From positions 128,223,150 to 128,287,149 of the forward strand of contig NW_020312785.1 in assembly GCF_003265705.1 (NCBI RefSeq): a stretch of 64,000 bases of DNA, read 5' to 3'. A model generated the notes under the pieces. The model did no database searches and was not told the DNA's origin. It was given only the letters and a program-made list of their open reading frames with translations. This document shows positions 35,192 to 45,341 of this stretch, piece after piece. A program made the position numbers and the translations under genes. The DNA comes from Callorhinus ursinus. Lineage: Eukaryota; Chordata; Mammalia; Carnivora; Otariidae. How positions within the stretch are numbered: position 1 is the first letter of the stretch; every line of letters begins with the position of its first letter.

Positions 35192-35370
35192 GGGGCACCT
35201 GGGTGGCTCAGTCGTTAAGTGTCTGCCTTTGCCTCAGGTTATGATTCCAGGGTCCTGGGATTGAGCCCTGCATCGGGCTCCCTGCTCAGCGGGAAGCCTG
35301 CTTCTCCCTCTGTGTTCCCTCTCTTGCTGTGTCTCTGTCTGTCAAATAAATAAAATCTTAAAAAAAAAAA
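35192..35370 (+). mobile_element. CAN-SINE forming the 3' end of the C4orf3 retrocopy
   Basis: GGGGCACCTGGGTGGCTCAG runs to AATAAATAAAATCTT and poly(A). The bases just before it (TGGGCTCTTGTGG) are not repeated after the poly(A), so the SINE has no private target duplication. The 3' flank is the 17-bp duplication shared with the retrocopy. The body is shortened (no second CCCACTCCCC block). Confidence 0.93.
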
Positions 35371-35828
35371 AGAAATGGAAAGATATGCCATGTTCATGGA
35401 TTGGAAGAACAAATATTGCTAAAATGTCCATACTACCCAAAGCAATCTACAGATTTGATGCAATTCCTATCAAAATACCAATAGCATTTTTCACAGAAAT
35501 AGGAAAAAATAATCCTAAAATTTGTATGGAACCACAAAAAAACCCTGAATAGCCAAAGCAATCTTGAAAAAGAAAATCAAACCAGATGAATCACAATACC
35601 AGATTTCAAGGTATAATGCAAATCTGTAGTAATCAAAACAGTATGGTACTGGCACAAAAATAGACACATAGATCAACAGAACAGAATAGAGAGCCCAGAA
35701 ATAAACCCACAATTATACGATTAATGAATCTTCAGCAGATGAGGTAAGATTATGCAATGGGAAAAAGTCACTTCCACAAATGGTGTTGGGAAAACTGGAC
35801 AGTATCATGCAAAAGAATGAAACTGGAC

Positions 35829-36022
35829 TGGGATACTTGGGTGGCTCAGTCAGTTGGGCATTTGCCTTCAGCTCAGGTCATGATCCCAGGGTCCTGGGAC
35901 TGAGTCCCACATTGGGCTCCTTGCTCAGTGGGGAGCCTGCTTCTCCCTCTGCCTGTAGGCTCTGCTGCTTGTGCTCTCTCTCTCTCTCTCTCTCTGACAA
36001 ATAAATAAAATCTTAAAAAAAA
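35829..36022 (+). mobile_element. CAN-SINE in L1-5
   Basis: GGGATACTTGGGTGGCTCAG leads to CTCTCTCTCTCTCTGACAAA TAAATAAAATCTT. An 18-bp duplication AAAAGAATGAAACTGGAC (one mismatch) lies at 35811-35828 and 36023-36040. Confidence 0.94.
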
Positions 36023-36521
36023 AAAAGAATGAAACTCGACCACTTACTTACACCATACACAAAAATAAATTCAAAATGGATTAAGAACCTAAATGTGACC
36101 AGAAACCATAAAAATCCTAGAAGAGAGCACAGGCAGTAATTTCTCTGACATCAGCTTTAACTACTTTTGTCTAGATAGGTCTTCTGAGGCAAGAGAAATA
36201 AAAGCAAAAATAAACTATTGGGACTATAACAAAATAAAAAGCTTCTGTACAGTAAAAGAAACAATCAACAAAACTGAAAGATAACCTACTGAATGAGAGA
36301 AGATATGTGCAAATGGCATATCTGATAAAGGGTTAGTATCCAAAATATATAAAGAACTGATACAACTCAATACCCCCAAAAAACAAAAAATCCAATTAAA
36401 AAATGGGCAGAAGACATGAACACACATTTCTCCAAAAAAGACATACAGATGGCAATAGACATACAAAAAGATGCTCAACATCAGTCATCACTAGGGAAAT
36501 GCAAATTAAAACAGCAATGAG

Positions 36522-36734
36522 GGGCACCTGGGTGGCTCCGTCAGTTAAGCATCTGACTCTTGATTTCCACTCAGGTCATAATCTCAGGGACGAGAGATCA
36601 AGCCCTGCATCAGGCTCCATGCTCACCAGGGAGTCTGCTTGAGATTCTCTGCCTCTCCCTCTGCCCCTCCACCCACTCATGTGCTCTGTCTTGCTCTCTC
36701 TCAAATAAATAAATAAATCTTAAAAAAAAGAAAG
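36522..36734 (+). mobile_element. CAN-SINE in L1-5, outer of a nested pair
   Basis: GGGCACCTGGGTGGCTCCGT runs to AATAAATAAATAAATCTTA and A-tail. The L1 text AACAGCAATGAG before it resumes as AAACTAATGAGCTATC after the second SINE, so the pair occupies one L1 target. Confidence 0.92.
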
Positions 36735-36958
36735 GGGGGGCACCTGTTGGCTCAGTCATTAAGCGTCTGCCTTCAGCTCAGGTCATGATCACAGGGTCTT
36801 GGGATAGAGCTCCGCATCAGGCTCCGTGCTCAGCAGGAAACCTACCTCTCCCTCTCCCACTCCCCTGCTTGTGTTCCCTCTTCCACTGTCTCTCTCTCTC
36901 TCTCTCTGTCAAAAAATAAATAAAATCTTTAAAAATAAATAAATAAATATTAAAAAGT
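36735..36958 (+). mobile_element. CAN-SINE inserted into the tail of the preceding SINE
   Basis: GGGGGGCACCTGTTGGCTCA (a few bases lost in the head) leads to a CT-rich body and an AAATAAATAAATAAATATTA tail. It starts within the A-tail of the outer SINE. A-rich SINE tails are common landing sites. Confidence 0.9.
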
Positions 36959-37308
36959 AAAAACTAATGAGCTATCATCTCACACCTGTCAGAATGACTA
37001 AAATAAAAAACACAAGAAACAAGTGTTGGTGAGGATGTGGAGAAAAGGAAAACTTCATGCCTTGTTCATGGGAATGCAAACTGGTGCAGACACTGCTGAA
37101 AACAGTATTGAGGTTCCTCAAAAAATGAAAAATAGAACTACCATACAATCCAGTAATTCCACTACTGTGTATTTACCCAAAGAATATCAAAACACTAATT
37201 TGAAAAGATATATGCCCCCATATGTTTATTGCAACATTATTTACAATAGGCAAACTACAGAAGCAGCTCAAGTGTCCATCAATAGATGAATGAATAATGA
37301 AGTGACTG

Positions 37309-37342
37309 ATACACACACACACATACAGACACACACACACAC
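37309..37342. repeat. (CA)n microsatellite at the end of L1-5
   Basis: CA units with two interruptions lie at the same ORF2 position as the CA repeats in L1-1 and L1-2. L1 similarity stops here. Confidence 0.85.
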
Positions 37343-37815
37343 AAGTGGGGGACAAGGGCAGGAGACTGGAAAGAGGGCAATAGTGAGGTCAGATATTTCT
37401 GTCCTTGGCTCCCCACCCCCCAGTTTGCAGTGGATACCCTGACTTTACCTGAGGCTGAGGCTCCTTGGGGAGCCCTGTCTGTAGAGCTCCCTGCCCCTGC
37501 CCTGGTCCAAAGGTAGACATGAGCTCTCCACAATTGCTTGCCTCAGGTGCTGCACTCTTTCCCTAAATCCTGCCCACACTTTCATTAGGCTCTTCTCAAA
37601 TCACCCAATTTGAAGGTCCCATTGATGTTTTTCTGGGACAAGGAGGAAGAGAAGAAGAAAAGTACCATATCAAAATGAGGAGGTGGTACATGCATAAATG
37701 TTAAGTGCCTATAGATGACTCAGCCACACAGCCCTCCTGCCCACGACTTGTATGTCTCTATTTTTGTGAAAAAAGAAGAATTAAGTAAATGCTATGCAAT
37801 TAAAATACTAAATAA
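37343..37815. other. Unclassified, possibly an old repeat
   Basis: The GC-richer stretch 37400-37620 (GGCTGAGGCTCCTTGGGGAG, GACATGAGCTCTCCACAATT) has the feel of an old LTR, but I cannot name it. No coding feature was recognised. Confidence 0.35.
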
Positions 37816-38602
37816 CAAGCATATCTCATCTTATTGCACTTTACTGCAACTTTTTTATTTCACAAATAGAAGGTTCAAGACTTTAGTGGGGAAAGTAACT
37901 GGAGATGTGTATAAATAGCAAGAGAACTAGAATTAGAAGTAGAGCCTGAAGATGGGACTGAATTGCTGCAATCTCATGATAAAACTAACAGATGAGGACT
38001 TGCTTCTTATAGATGAGTAAAGAAAGTGCTGTCTTGAGATGGAATCTAGTCCTGGGGAAGATGCTGTGAAGACTATTGAAATGACAGCAAAGGATTTAGA
38101 ATATCACATAAACTCAGTTGATAGAGTAGTGGCAGGGTTTGAGAGGATTAACTCCAATTTCAAAAGAAGTTCTACTGTGGGTAAAATGCTATCAGGCAGC
38201 ATTGGGTGCTACAGAGAAATCGTTTGGGAAAGGAAGAGTCAGTCAATGTGGCAAATTCATTGTTGTCTTATTTTAAGAACCTGCCACTGCCACCCCACCT
38301 TTGGCAATCACCACCCTGATCAGTCAGCAGCCATCAATATGGAGACAAGAGTTCTCATGAGCAAAATGATTACAACTTGCTGAAAGCTCAGGAAATGGTT
38401 AGCATTTTTTAAACAGTATTTTTAAATTAAGGCATGTACATTTTTAGACATAATTCTATTGCACACTTAATAGACTACAGTGTAGTGTAAACACAACTTT
38501 TATATACTGGGAAACCAAAAAATTCATTTGACTTGCTCAGTTGGGATATTCATTTTACTGAGTGCTCTCAACCAAACCTGCAATAACTCTGAGGTATGCC
38601 TG
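37816..38602 (+). mobile_element. Tigger (pogo-like) DNA transposon relic
   Basis: The 3' end carries the inverted terminus ...CTCTGAGGTATGCCTG followed by TA. The 5' end CAAGCATATCTCATCTTATT resembles the complementary terminus CAGGCATACCTC. Between them are the tail of a transposase frame and the typical subterminal text TAATAGACTACAGTGTAGTG TAAAC. At about 790 bases it has lost most of the autonomous element, which is over 2 kb. Confidence 0.85.
37930..38383 (+). pseudogene. Tigger transposase, C-terminal relic
   Basis: The open part 38039-38383 reads EDAVKTIEMTAKDLEYHINS, VVAGFERINSNF, RSSTVGKMLSGSIGCYREIV and ERKSQSM, matching the tail of the Tigger1-type transposase. Related text upstream contains a stop in DE-rich sequence near 38020. 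The catalytic DDE core is not present. It is non-functional as a transposase. Confidence 0.82.
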
Positions 38603-38609
38603 TATTATG

Positions 38610-38768
38610 AGCAACCTAACTATAATTATTCCACGCTTCTGAAACAAGTTTATATTTTGTAGAATGCTTTTGACTACCTTTTAAATCATTTAGTCATTTA
38701 TGCCCCCACCCCAAAACATGTAAGCAGCTTAACACATATATGCATCACTCTTACAGATGAAGAAATTG
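38610..38768 (-). repeat. MIR fragment interrupted by L1-2, with left target duplication
   Basis: The end of this stretch (CATCACTCTTACAGATGAAG AAATTG) is MIR-like and continues at 45832 with AGCCCTGGCC...GATTTGCAAC. AGATGAAGAAATTG at 38755-38768 recurs as AGATGAGGAAATTG at 45818-45831, giving a 14-bp duplication with one mismatch. Confidence 0.6.
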
Positions 38769-39053
38769 GAGGAGGAGCAAGATGGCAGAGGAGTAGGAGA
38801 CCTATATTTCGTCTGGTCCCAGGAACTCAGGTAGATAGCTATCAAACCATTCTGAACACATACGAACTCAACAGGAAATCGAAGAAAAGAATAGCAGCAA
38901 CTCTCTGAACAGAAAAGCAACAACTTTCTGGAAGGCAGGACGTGGGGAGAAGTGAATCCGAGGAGATATTTGGGAAGATAGATGGTAAGGGAGGGGGCTT
39001 CCGTCAGCTGCTACCCCCAAGTGATAGAGCAGCAGAACACAAAATCAGAAACT

Positions 39054-39569
39054 TTAGAAGTCGGCTCTGCTGAGGGACGTCGCTCCCGTGGCTAAGCTGG
39101 GGGTGGAACCCTCGCTGGGACAGTGTAGTCTCAGGACCCTCGGGGTCACAGAAAGACCGGGGCTACCTGAGTGCACCAGAGCTCCCAGGTATTGGAGTGG
39201 GGAAGCCGACTGCAGAGACGGAGCCGAGAAGTGGGCTCTCAGCTTGGGGTTGCCATAAACTGTGATCCGTGGCACAATTGATCCACTGCTCTTCCAGCAA
39301 GGACCCAACAAGAGGCAGATCAGAGAGACTCCCCTTCCTCCCCTGGGAGGAGCAGCTTGGGAGCGCACCGCGGGGGTCTGCTGGGTTTGAAGACTCCACA
39401 CGGGGTCGTGTACCAGAGACAGAAATGCTCGGTCACAGGCCTGGTGAGCACGGAGTGCAGCTGGAGACCGGGGAGACAGGAGTGACTGACTGCTTTTCTC
39501 TGGGGGCTCACTGAGGAGTGGGGCCCCAAGTTCTCCTCTCCTCTGGGGCGGAGACTGGGAGGCCACCAT
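39054..39569 (-). other. Antisense open reading frame in the L1-2 5' UTR
   Basis: On the minus strand an ATG at 39569-39567, with A at -3 and G at +4, opens 171 codons ending at 39054 with no stop. The product is Ser/Pro/Leu-rich with no domain I recognise. Its position recalls the primate L1 ORF0, which is also antisense in the 5' UTR but much shorter. GC-rich DNA gives long frames by chance. No antisense ATG frame of comparable length is seen in the L1-3 5' UTR. I record it as an observation and do not call it a gene. Confidence 0.35.
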
Positions 39570-39889
39570 TTTCACTCTCCTCCTCCAAAGCTATACGGAA
39601 AGCTTGCAGGGAACAAACACTCCCAAGAGCAAATCCAAGCAGATTACTTAGCCCAGACCCAGCAAGGACAGGGTAATTCTGCCTCCCACAAAAACATTTG
39701 GGAACCACGGCAACAGGCCCCTCCCCCAGAAGATCAACAAGAACAGCCAGCCAAGACCAAGTTTACTGATCAATGAGAATGGCAGAGCTCCAGTGCTAGG
39801 GGAATACTGCACATAGAACTCATGGCTTTTTTACCATGATTCTCTAGTCTTGCAAAGTTAATTTTTTTTAAGTTTTTTTTTTGAATTTT

Positions 39890-40395
39890 TCTTTTTCCCT
39901 TTTTCAACCAACATCTTATCAATCCCTTGTTTAAAAAATTTTTTTCTTTTTCATTTTTAGAGTCATATTCTACCCCTTCATAGTATTTAACCTTATTTTT
40001 GGTATGTGTATATATATATAAGTTGTTCTCTCTTTAAAATTTTGGATACAGGTTCTTCTAACAGATCAAAATATAACCTAAATCTCTAGTGTATGGCTTT
40101 GTACTAGTCTCCTCCCTGATCACATTCTCCCCCCGTGTTTTTTTTAATCCTCTTCTTTCTTTTTTCAACCAACATTTATCTTATCAATTCCATTTATACA
40201 CTCTTTTATAATTCCATCGTTACACTCATATTCCATCCTTTCATCGTATTTACCCTTATTTTTGTATATATATGTTTTTCCTTCTTTAAAAATTTGGGAG
40301 GCACTTTCTTCTAACAGACCAAAATACACCCAAAATCTAGTATGTGGCATTGATCTATGTACCAGCCTGATCATATTTGATCATATTCTGTTTTT
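39890..40395 (+). repeat. Diverged tandem duplication, period about 255, in the L1-2 5' UTR
   Basis: Unit 1 (about 39890-40140) and unit 2 (about 40150-40395) share the same landmarks in order: TTCAACCAACAT (39903, 40164), ATATTC and TTCATmGTATTT, a TATATATA stretch, then CTTCTAACAGA (40056, 40308) and AAATCTAGTrTgTGGC. Spacing between matching landmarks is 252-261 bases. A (TTTTC)n run at 40405-40475 follows. Confidence 0.8.
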
Positions 40396-40587
40396 TGTTT
40401 GTTTATTTGTTTTTATCTTTTTCTTTTTCTTTTTTTTTTCTTTTTTCTTTCTTTCCCTTTCTTTTCCCCCGGTTTCAGGTCACTTGATTTGTTTAGTGTA
40501 TATTTTTCTGGGGTCATTGTTACCCTGTTAGCATTTTGCTCTCTCATTCATCTATTCTCCTCTGGACAAAATGACAAGACTTAAAAA

Positions 40588-41467
40588 ATGACCTCAAAAA
40601 AAAGAACGAGAGGCAGTACCGACTGCCAGGGACCTAATCAATATGGACATTAGTAAGATGTTGAAACTAGAGTTTAGAATGACGATTGTAAAGATACTAG
40701 CTGGGCTTGAAAAAAGCATGGAAGATATTAGAGAAACCCTTTCTGGAGAAATAAAAGAACTAAAAACTAACCAAGTCAAAAACAAAAAGGCTATCAATGA
40801 GGTACAATAAAAAATGGAGGCTCTAACTGCTAGGATAAATGAGGCAGAAGAGAGAATTAATGATATAGAAGACCAAATGATGGAGACTAAAGAAGCTGAG
40901 AAAAACAGAGAAACAACTACTGGATCATGAGGGCAGAATTCAAGAGATAAGATAATTCACCATAAGGTGAAACAATATTAGAATAATTGGGATCCCAGAA
41001 GAAGAAGAAAGAGAGAGAGGGGCAGAAGGTATATTGGAGCAAAATATAGCAGAGAACTTCCCTAGTCTGGGGAAAGAAACAGGCACCAAAATCCAGAAGC
41101 ACAGAGAACCCCCCTCAAAATCAATAAAAATAGGTCAACACCCTGACATCTAATAGTAAACCTTACAAGTCTCAGAGACAAAGAGAAAATCCTGAAAGCA
41201 GCTCGGGAGAAGAGATCTGTAACCTACAATGGCAGAAACATTAGATTGGCAACAGACCTATCCACAGAGACCCGGCAGGCCAGAAAGGACTGGCATGATA
41301 TATTCAGAGCACTAAATGAGAAAAATATGCAGCCAAGAATACTATATCCAGTTAGGCTGCCATTGAAAATAGAAGGAGAGATAAAAAGGTTCCAGGACAA
41401 ACAAAAACTAAAGGAATTTGCAAACACGAAACCAGCCCTCCAAGAAATATTGAAAGGGGTCCTCTAA
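40588..41467 (+). pseudogene. Broken L1 ORF1 (RNA-binding protein) of L1-2
   Basis: ORF1 encodes the L1 RNA-binding coiled-coil protein. Likely start is the ATG at 40588. Stops appear early, for example at the TAG after GGACAT near 40645 and the TAA at 40808-40810. The coiled-coil part runs about 40650-40920, the RRM-like part about 40960-41180. The C-terminal domain is open at 41246-41467 (DLSTETRQARKDWHDIFRAL, MQPRILYP) and ends GVL-stop. A block near 40915-40950 is missing relative to L1-3. It is not translatable as one protein. Confidence 0.85.
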
Positions 41468-41852
41468 GCAAAGAGAGAGCTTAAAAGTAACATAGACCAG
41501 AAAGGAACACAGACAATATACAGTAACAGTCACCTTATAGGCAATACGATGGCACTAAATTCATATCCTTCAATAGTTACCCTGAATGTAAATGGGCTAA
41601 ATGCCCTAATCAAAAGACACAGGGTACCAGAATGGATAAAAAAACAAGACCCATCGATATGCTGTCTGCAAGAGACTCATTTTAGATCCAAAGACACCCA
41701 GATTGAAAGTGAGGGGGTGGAAAACCATTTACTGCACTAATGGATATCAAAAGAAAGCTGGGGTGGCAATCCTTATATCAGACAAATTAGATTTTAAACC
41801 AAAGACTATATAAGAGATGAGGAAGGACACTATAACATAATGAAAGGGTCTA

Positions 41853-42066
41853 CGAACCATGAGAGATGATTGACTCTGAAAAACAAACTGAGGGTTCTAG
41901 AGAGGAGGGGGGCTCAGGGGATGGGTTAGCCTGGTGATGGGTATTAAAGAGAGCATGTTCTGCATGGAGCATTGGGTGTTACACGCAAACAATGAATCAT
42001 GGAACACTACATCAAAAACTAATGATGTAATGTATGGTGATTAAAATAACATAATAATAAAAAAAA
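41853..42066 (+). mobile_element. L1 3'-end fragment inserted in L1-2 ORF2
   Basis: The insert starts in module B (CGAACCATGAGAGATGATTG), runs through CATCAAAAACTAATGATGTA and ends in an A-rich tail. A perfect 16-bp duplication ATAATGAAAGGGTCTA lies at 41837-41852 and 42067-42082. Removing it rejoins the endonuclease coding text. It is the same orientation as the host L1 and younger than it. Confidence 0.95.
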
Positions 42067-45000
42067 ATAATGAAAGGGTCTATCCAACAAGAAGATCTAA
42101 CAATTATAAATATCTATGCCCCCAACATGGGAGCAGTCAATTATATAAGCCAGTTAATAACAAAAACAAAGAAACACATAGACAAAAATACAATAATAGT
42201 GGGGGACTTCAACACCCCCCTCACTGAAATGGACAGATCATCTAAGCAAAAGATCAACAAGGAAATAAAGACTTTAAATGACACACTGGAACAAATGGAC
42301 TTCACAGATATATTCAGAACATTCCATCCCAAAGCAACAGAATACACATTCTTCTCTAGTGCCCATGGAACATTCTCCAGAAGAAATCACATCCTAGGTC
42401 ACAAATTAGGTCTCAACGGGTACCAAAAGATTGGGATCATTCCCTGCATATTTTCAGACCACAATGCTTTGAAATTAGAACTCAATCACAAGAGGAAAGT
42501 CGGAAAGAACTCAAGCACATGGAGGCTAAAGAGCATCCTACTAAAGAATGAATGGGTCAACCAGGAAATTAAAGAAGAATTTAAAAAATTCATGGAAACA
42601 AATGAAAATGAAATCACAACAGTACAAAATCTTTGGGATGCAACAAAGGCAGTCTTAAGAGGAAAGTATATAACAATACAAGCCTTTCTCAAGAAACAAG
42701 AAAAGTCTCAAATACACAACCTAACCCTACACATAAAGGAGCTGGAGAGAGAACAGCAAATAAAGCCTAAACCCAGCAGGAGAAGAGAAATAATAAAGAT
42801 CAGAGCAGAAATCTATGACATAGAAACCAAAGAACAGTAGAAAAGATCAACAAAACTAGGAGCTGGTTCATTGAAAGAATTAATAAGATTGATAAACCCC
42901 TGGACAGACTTATCCAAAAGAAAAGAGAAAGGACCCAAATAAACAAAATCATGAATGAAAGAGGAGAGATCACAACCAACACTGAAGAAATACAAACAAT
43001 TATAAGAACATATTATGAGCAACTATAGGCCAGCAAATTAGATAATCTGGAAGAAATGGATGCATTCCCAGAGATGTATCAACTACCAAAACTAAACCAG
43101 GAAGAAATAGAAAACCTGAACATACCTATAACCACTAAGGAAATTGAAGCAGTCATCAAAAATCTCCCAAGAAACAAAAGCCCAGGGCCAGATGGCTTCC
43201 CAGGGGAATTCTACTAAACATTTAAAGAAGAATTAATCCCTATTCTTCTGAAACTGTTCCAAAAAATAGAAATGGAAGGAAAACTTCCAAACTTGTGTTA
43301 TGAGACCACCATTACCTTGATCCCAAAAGCAGACAAACACCCCATCAAAAAGGAGAATTACAGACCAGTATCCTTGATGAACATGGATGCAAAAATTCTC
43401 AGCAAAATACTAGCCAATAGGATCCAACAGTACATTAAAAGGATTATTCACCACGACCAAGTGGGATTTATCCCTGGGCTGCAAGGTTGGTTCAACAACC
43501 ACAAATCAATCAACGTGATACAATACATTAATAAAAGAAAGAACAGGAACCATATGATCCTCTCAATAGATGCAGAAAAAGCATTTGACAAAGTACAGCA
43601 TCCTTTCTTGATCAAAACTCTTCAGAGTATAGGGATAGAGGGTACATACCTCGATATCATAAAAGCCATCTATGAAAAACACATTTCCCCCATTCTCAAT
43701 GGGGGAAAAACTGAGAGCTTTCCCCCTAAGGTCAGGAACACGGCAGGGAAGTCCACTATCACCACTGCTATTCAACATAGTATTAGAAGTCCTAGCCACA
43801 GCAATCAGACAACAAAAAGAAATCAAAGGCATCCAAATCGGCAAAGAGGAAGTCAAACTCTCATTCTTTCCTGATGATATCATACTTTATGTGGAAAACC
43901 CAAAAGACTCCACCCCAAAACTGCTAGAACTCATACAGGAATTCAGTAAAGTGGCAGGATATAAAATCAATGCATACAAATCAGTGGCATTCCTATACAC
44001 CAACAACAAAACAGAAGAAAGAGAATTAAGGAGTTAATCCCATTTACAATTGCACCCAAAACCATAGGATACCTAGGAATAAATCTAACCAACGAGGCAA
44101 AGGATCTGTACTCAGAAAACTATAAAATACTCATGAAAGAAATTGAGGAAGACACAAAAAAATGGAAAAACGTTCCATGCTCATGGATTGGAAGAACAAA
44201 TATTGTGAAAATGTCAATTCTACCTAGAGCAATCTACACATTCAATGCAACCCCTATCAAAATACCATCAACGTTTTTGAAGAAATGGAGCAAATAATCC
44301 TAAAATCTGTATGGAACCAGAAAAGACCCTGAATAGCCAGAGGAATGTTGAAAAAGAAAAGCAAAGCTGGTGGCATCACAATTCCGGACTTCAAGCTCTA
44401 TTACAAAGCTGTCATCATCAAGACAGTATGGTACTGGCACAAAAACAGACATATAGATCAGTGGAACAGAATAGAGAGCCCAGAAATAAGGGAAGTAAGG
44501 GCAAAAATGAACTATTGGGATTCCATCAAGATAAAAAGCTTTTGCACAGCAAAAGAAACAGCCAACAAAACCAAAAGACAACCAACAGAATGGGAGAAGA
44601 TATTTGCAAATGACATATCAGATAAAGGGCTGGTATCTGAAATCAATAAGGTACTTATCAAACTCAACACCCAAAGAACAAATGATCCAATCAAGAAATG
44701 GGCAGAAGACATGAACAGACATTTTTCCAAAGAAGACATCCAAATGGCCAACAGACACATGAAAAAGTGCTCAACATCGCTTGGCATCAGGGAAATCCAG
44801 ATCAAAGCCTCAATGAGATACCGCCTCACACCAGTTAGAATGGCTAAAATTAACAAGTCAGGAAATGACAGATGTTGGCAGGGATGTGGATTAAGGGGAA
44901 TCCTCCTACACTGTTGATGGGAATACAAGCTGGGGCAGCCACTCTGGAAAAGAGTATGGAGGTTCCTCAAAAAGTTGAAAATAGAGCTATCATACCTCCA

Positions 45001-45159
45001 GCAATTGCACTACTGGGTATTTACCCCAAAGATACAAACGTAGGGATCCGAAGGGGTATGCGCACCCTGAAGTTTGTAGCAGCAATGTCCACAATAGCCA
45101 ATCTATGGAAAGAGCCAAGATGTCCATCTACAAATGAATGGATAAAGAAGATGTGATAT

Positions 45160-45160
45160 G

Positions 45161-45206
<46 letters not shown>
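45160..45206. repeat. (CA)n microsatellite in the L1-2 ORF2 tail
   Basis: About 21 CA units lie between GATGTGATATGTATA and AATGGAATATTAGGC, at the same position as in L1-1. Confidence 0.95.
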
Positions 45207-45208
<2 letters not shown>

Positions 45209-45341
45209 GGAATATTAGGCAGCCATCAAAAGGAATGAAATCTTGCCATTTGCAATGACGTGGATGGAACTGGAGGGTATGATGCTGAGCAAAATAAGTC
45301 AATTTGAGAAAGACATGTATCAAATGACCTCACTGATATGA

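Larger units (their letters stand above)
33895..35370 (+). mobile_element. C4orf3: Processed retrocopy of C4orf3 mRNA ending in a CAN-SINE
   Basis: This 1.48-kb insertion in L1-5 is bounded by a perfect 17-bp target duplication. Its order is a short GC-rich 5' leader (33895-33976), the another-regulin reading frame (33977-34183), about 1 kb of AT-rich 3' UTR and a CAN-SINE (35192-35360), then poly(A). The 3' UTR has no A-tail before the SINE and no AATAAA just upstream. The SINE's AATAAA (near 35345) is therefore the likely polyadenylation signal of the copied transcript. The unit is a product of L1-mediated retrotransposition. It is not the parental gene. Confidence 0.9.
33685..37342 (+). 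mobile_element. L1-5: older L1 with nested insertions
   Basis: L1 ORF2 text starts near 33685 (TTACAATTACACCAAAAACA, GGGAATAAACCTGACAAAGG), past the reverse transcriptase active site. It is interrupted by the C4orf3 retrocopy and SINE (33895-35370), then continues at 35371 with CCATGTTCATGGATTGGAAG. SINEs interrupt it again at 35829 and 36522. The element runs through GATGTGGAGAAAAGGAAAAC and ends in a CA repeat at about 37342. It is more diverged than L1-1 to L1-3. Its coding part is the ORF2 thumb and C-terminal region only, with many stops. Confidence 0.9.
38769..40587 (+). promoter_or_regulatory. L1-2 5' UTR (internal promoter region)
   Basis: The 1.8-kb leader has two parts. The first (38769-39780) is G+C-rich with many CpGs, opens GATGGCAGAGGAG, and would contain the sense promoter. 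The second (39830-40570) is T-rich and contains a diverged tandem duplication. The YY1-like AAGATGGC motif at 38778-38786 sits near the start, as in human L1, where YY1 positions initiation. Activity cannot be judged from sequence. Confidence 0.75.
41549..45341 (+). pseudogene. Broken L1 ORF2 of L1-2
   Basis: It starts at the ATG at 41549, 81 bases after ORF1. Endonuclease residues Asn14 (TLNVNGLN) and Glu43 (CLQETHF) are readable in 41549-41740. An L1 tail then interrupts at 41853-42066. The endonuclease resumes at 42070 (GDFNTPL, SDHNALKLE) to a stop at 42840. A TAA replaces a Gln-type codon in FYQTFK near 43214. Reverse transcriptase pieces are at 43272-43874 and 43672-44037. The active-site box reads FPDD (43867-43878) instead of FADD. 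The piece 44345-44917 carries a 94-codon in-frame deletion. The C-terminal frame with EWIKKM runs to about 45156, then through a CA repeat to TSLI-stop at 45341. Confidence 0.88.

Noticed and set aside
38039..38383. 114-codon frame as a host gene
   Set aside because: It matches the C-terminal part of a Tigger transposase and sits next to the Tigger terminus.
39054..39780. CpG-island promoter of a host gene
   Set aside because: The GC- and CpG-richer DNA belongs to the L1-2 5' UTR, whose start (38769) and ORF1 are both identified.
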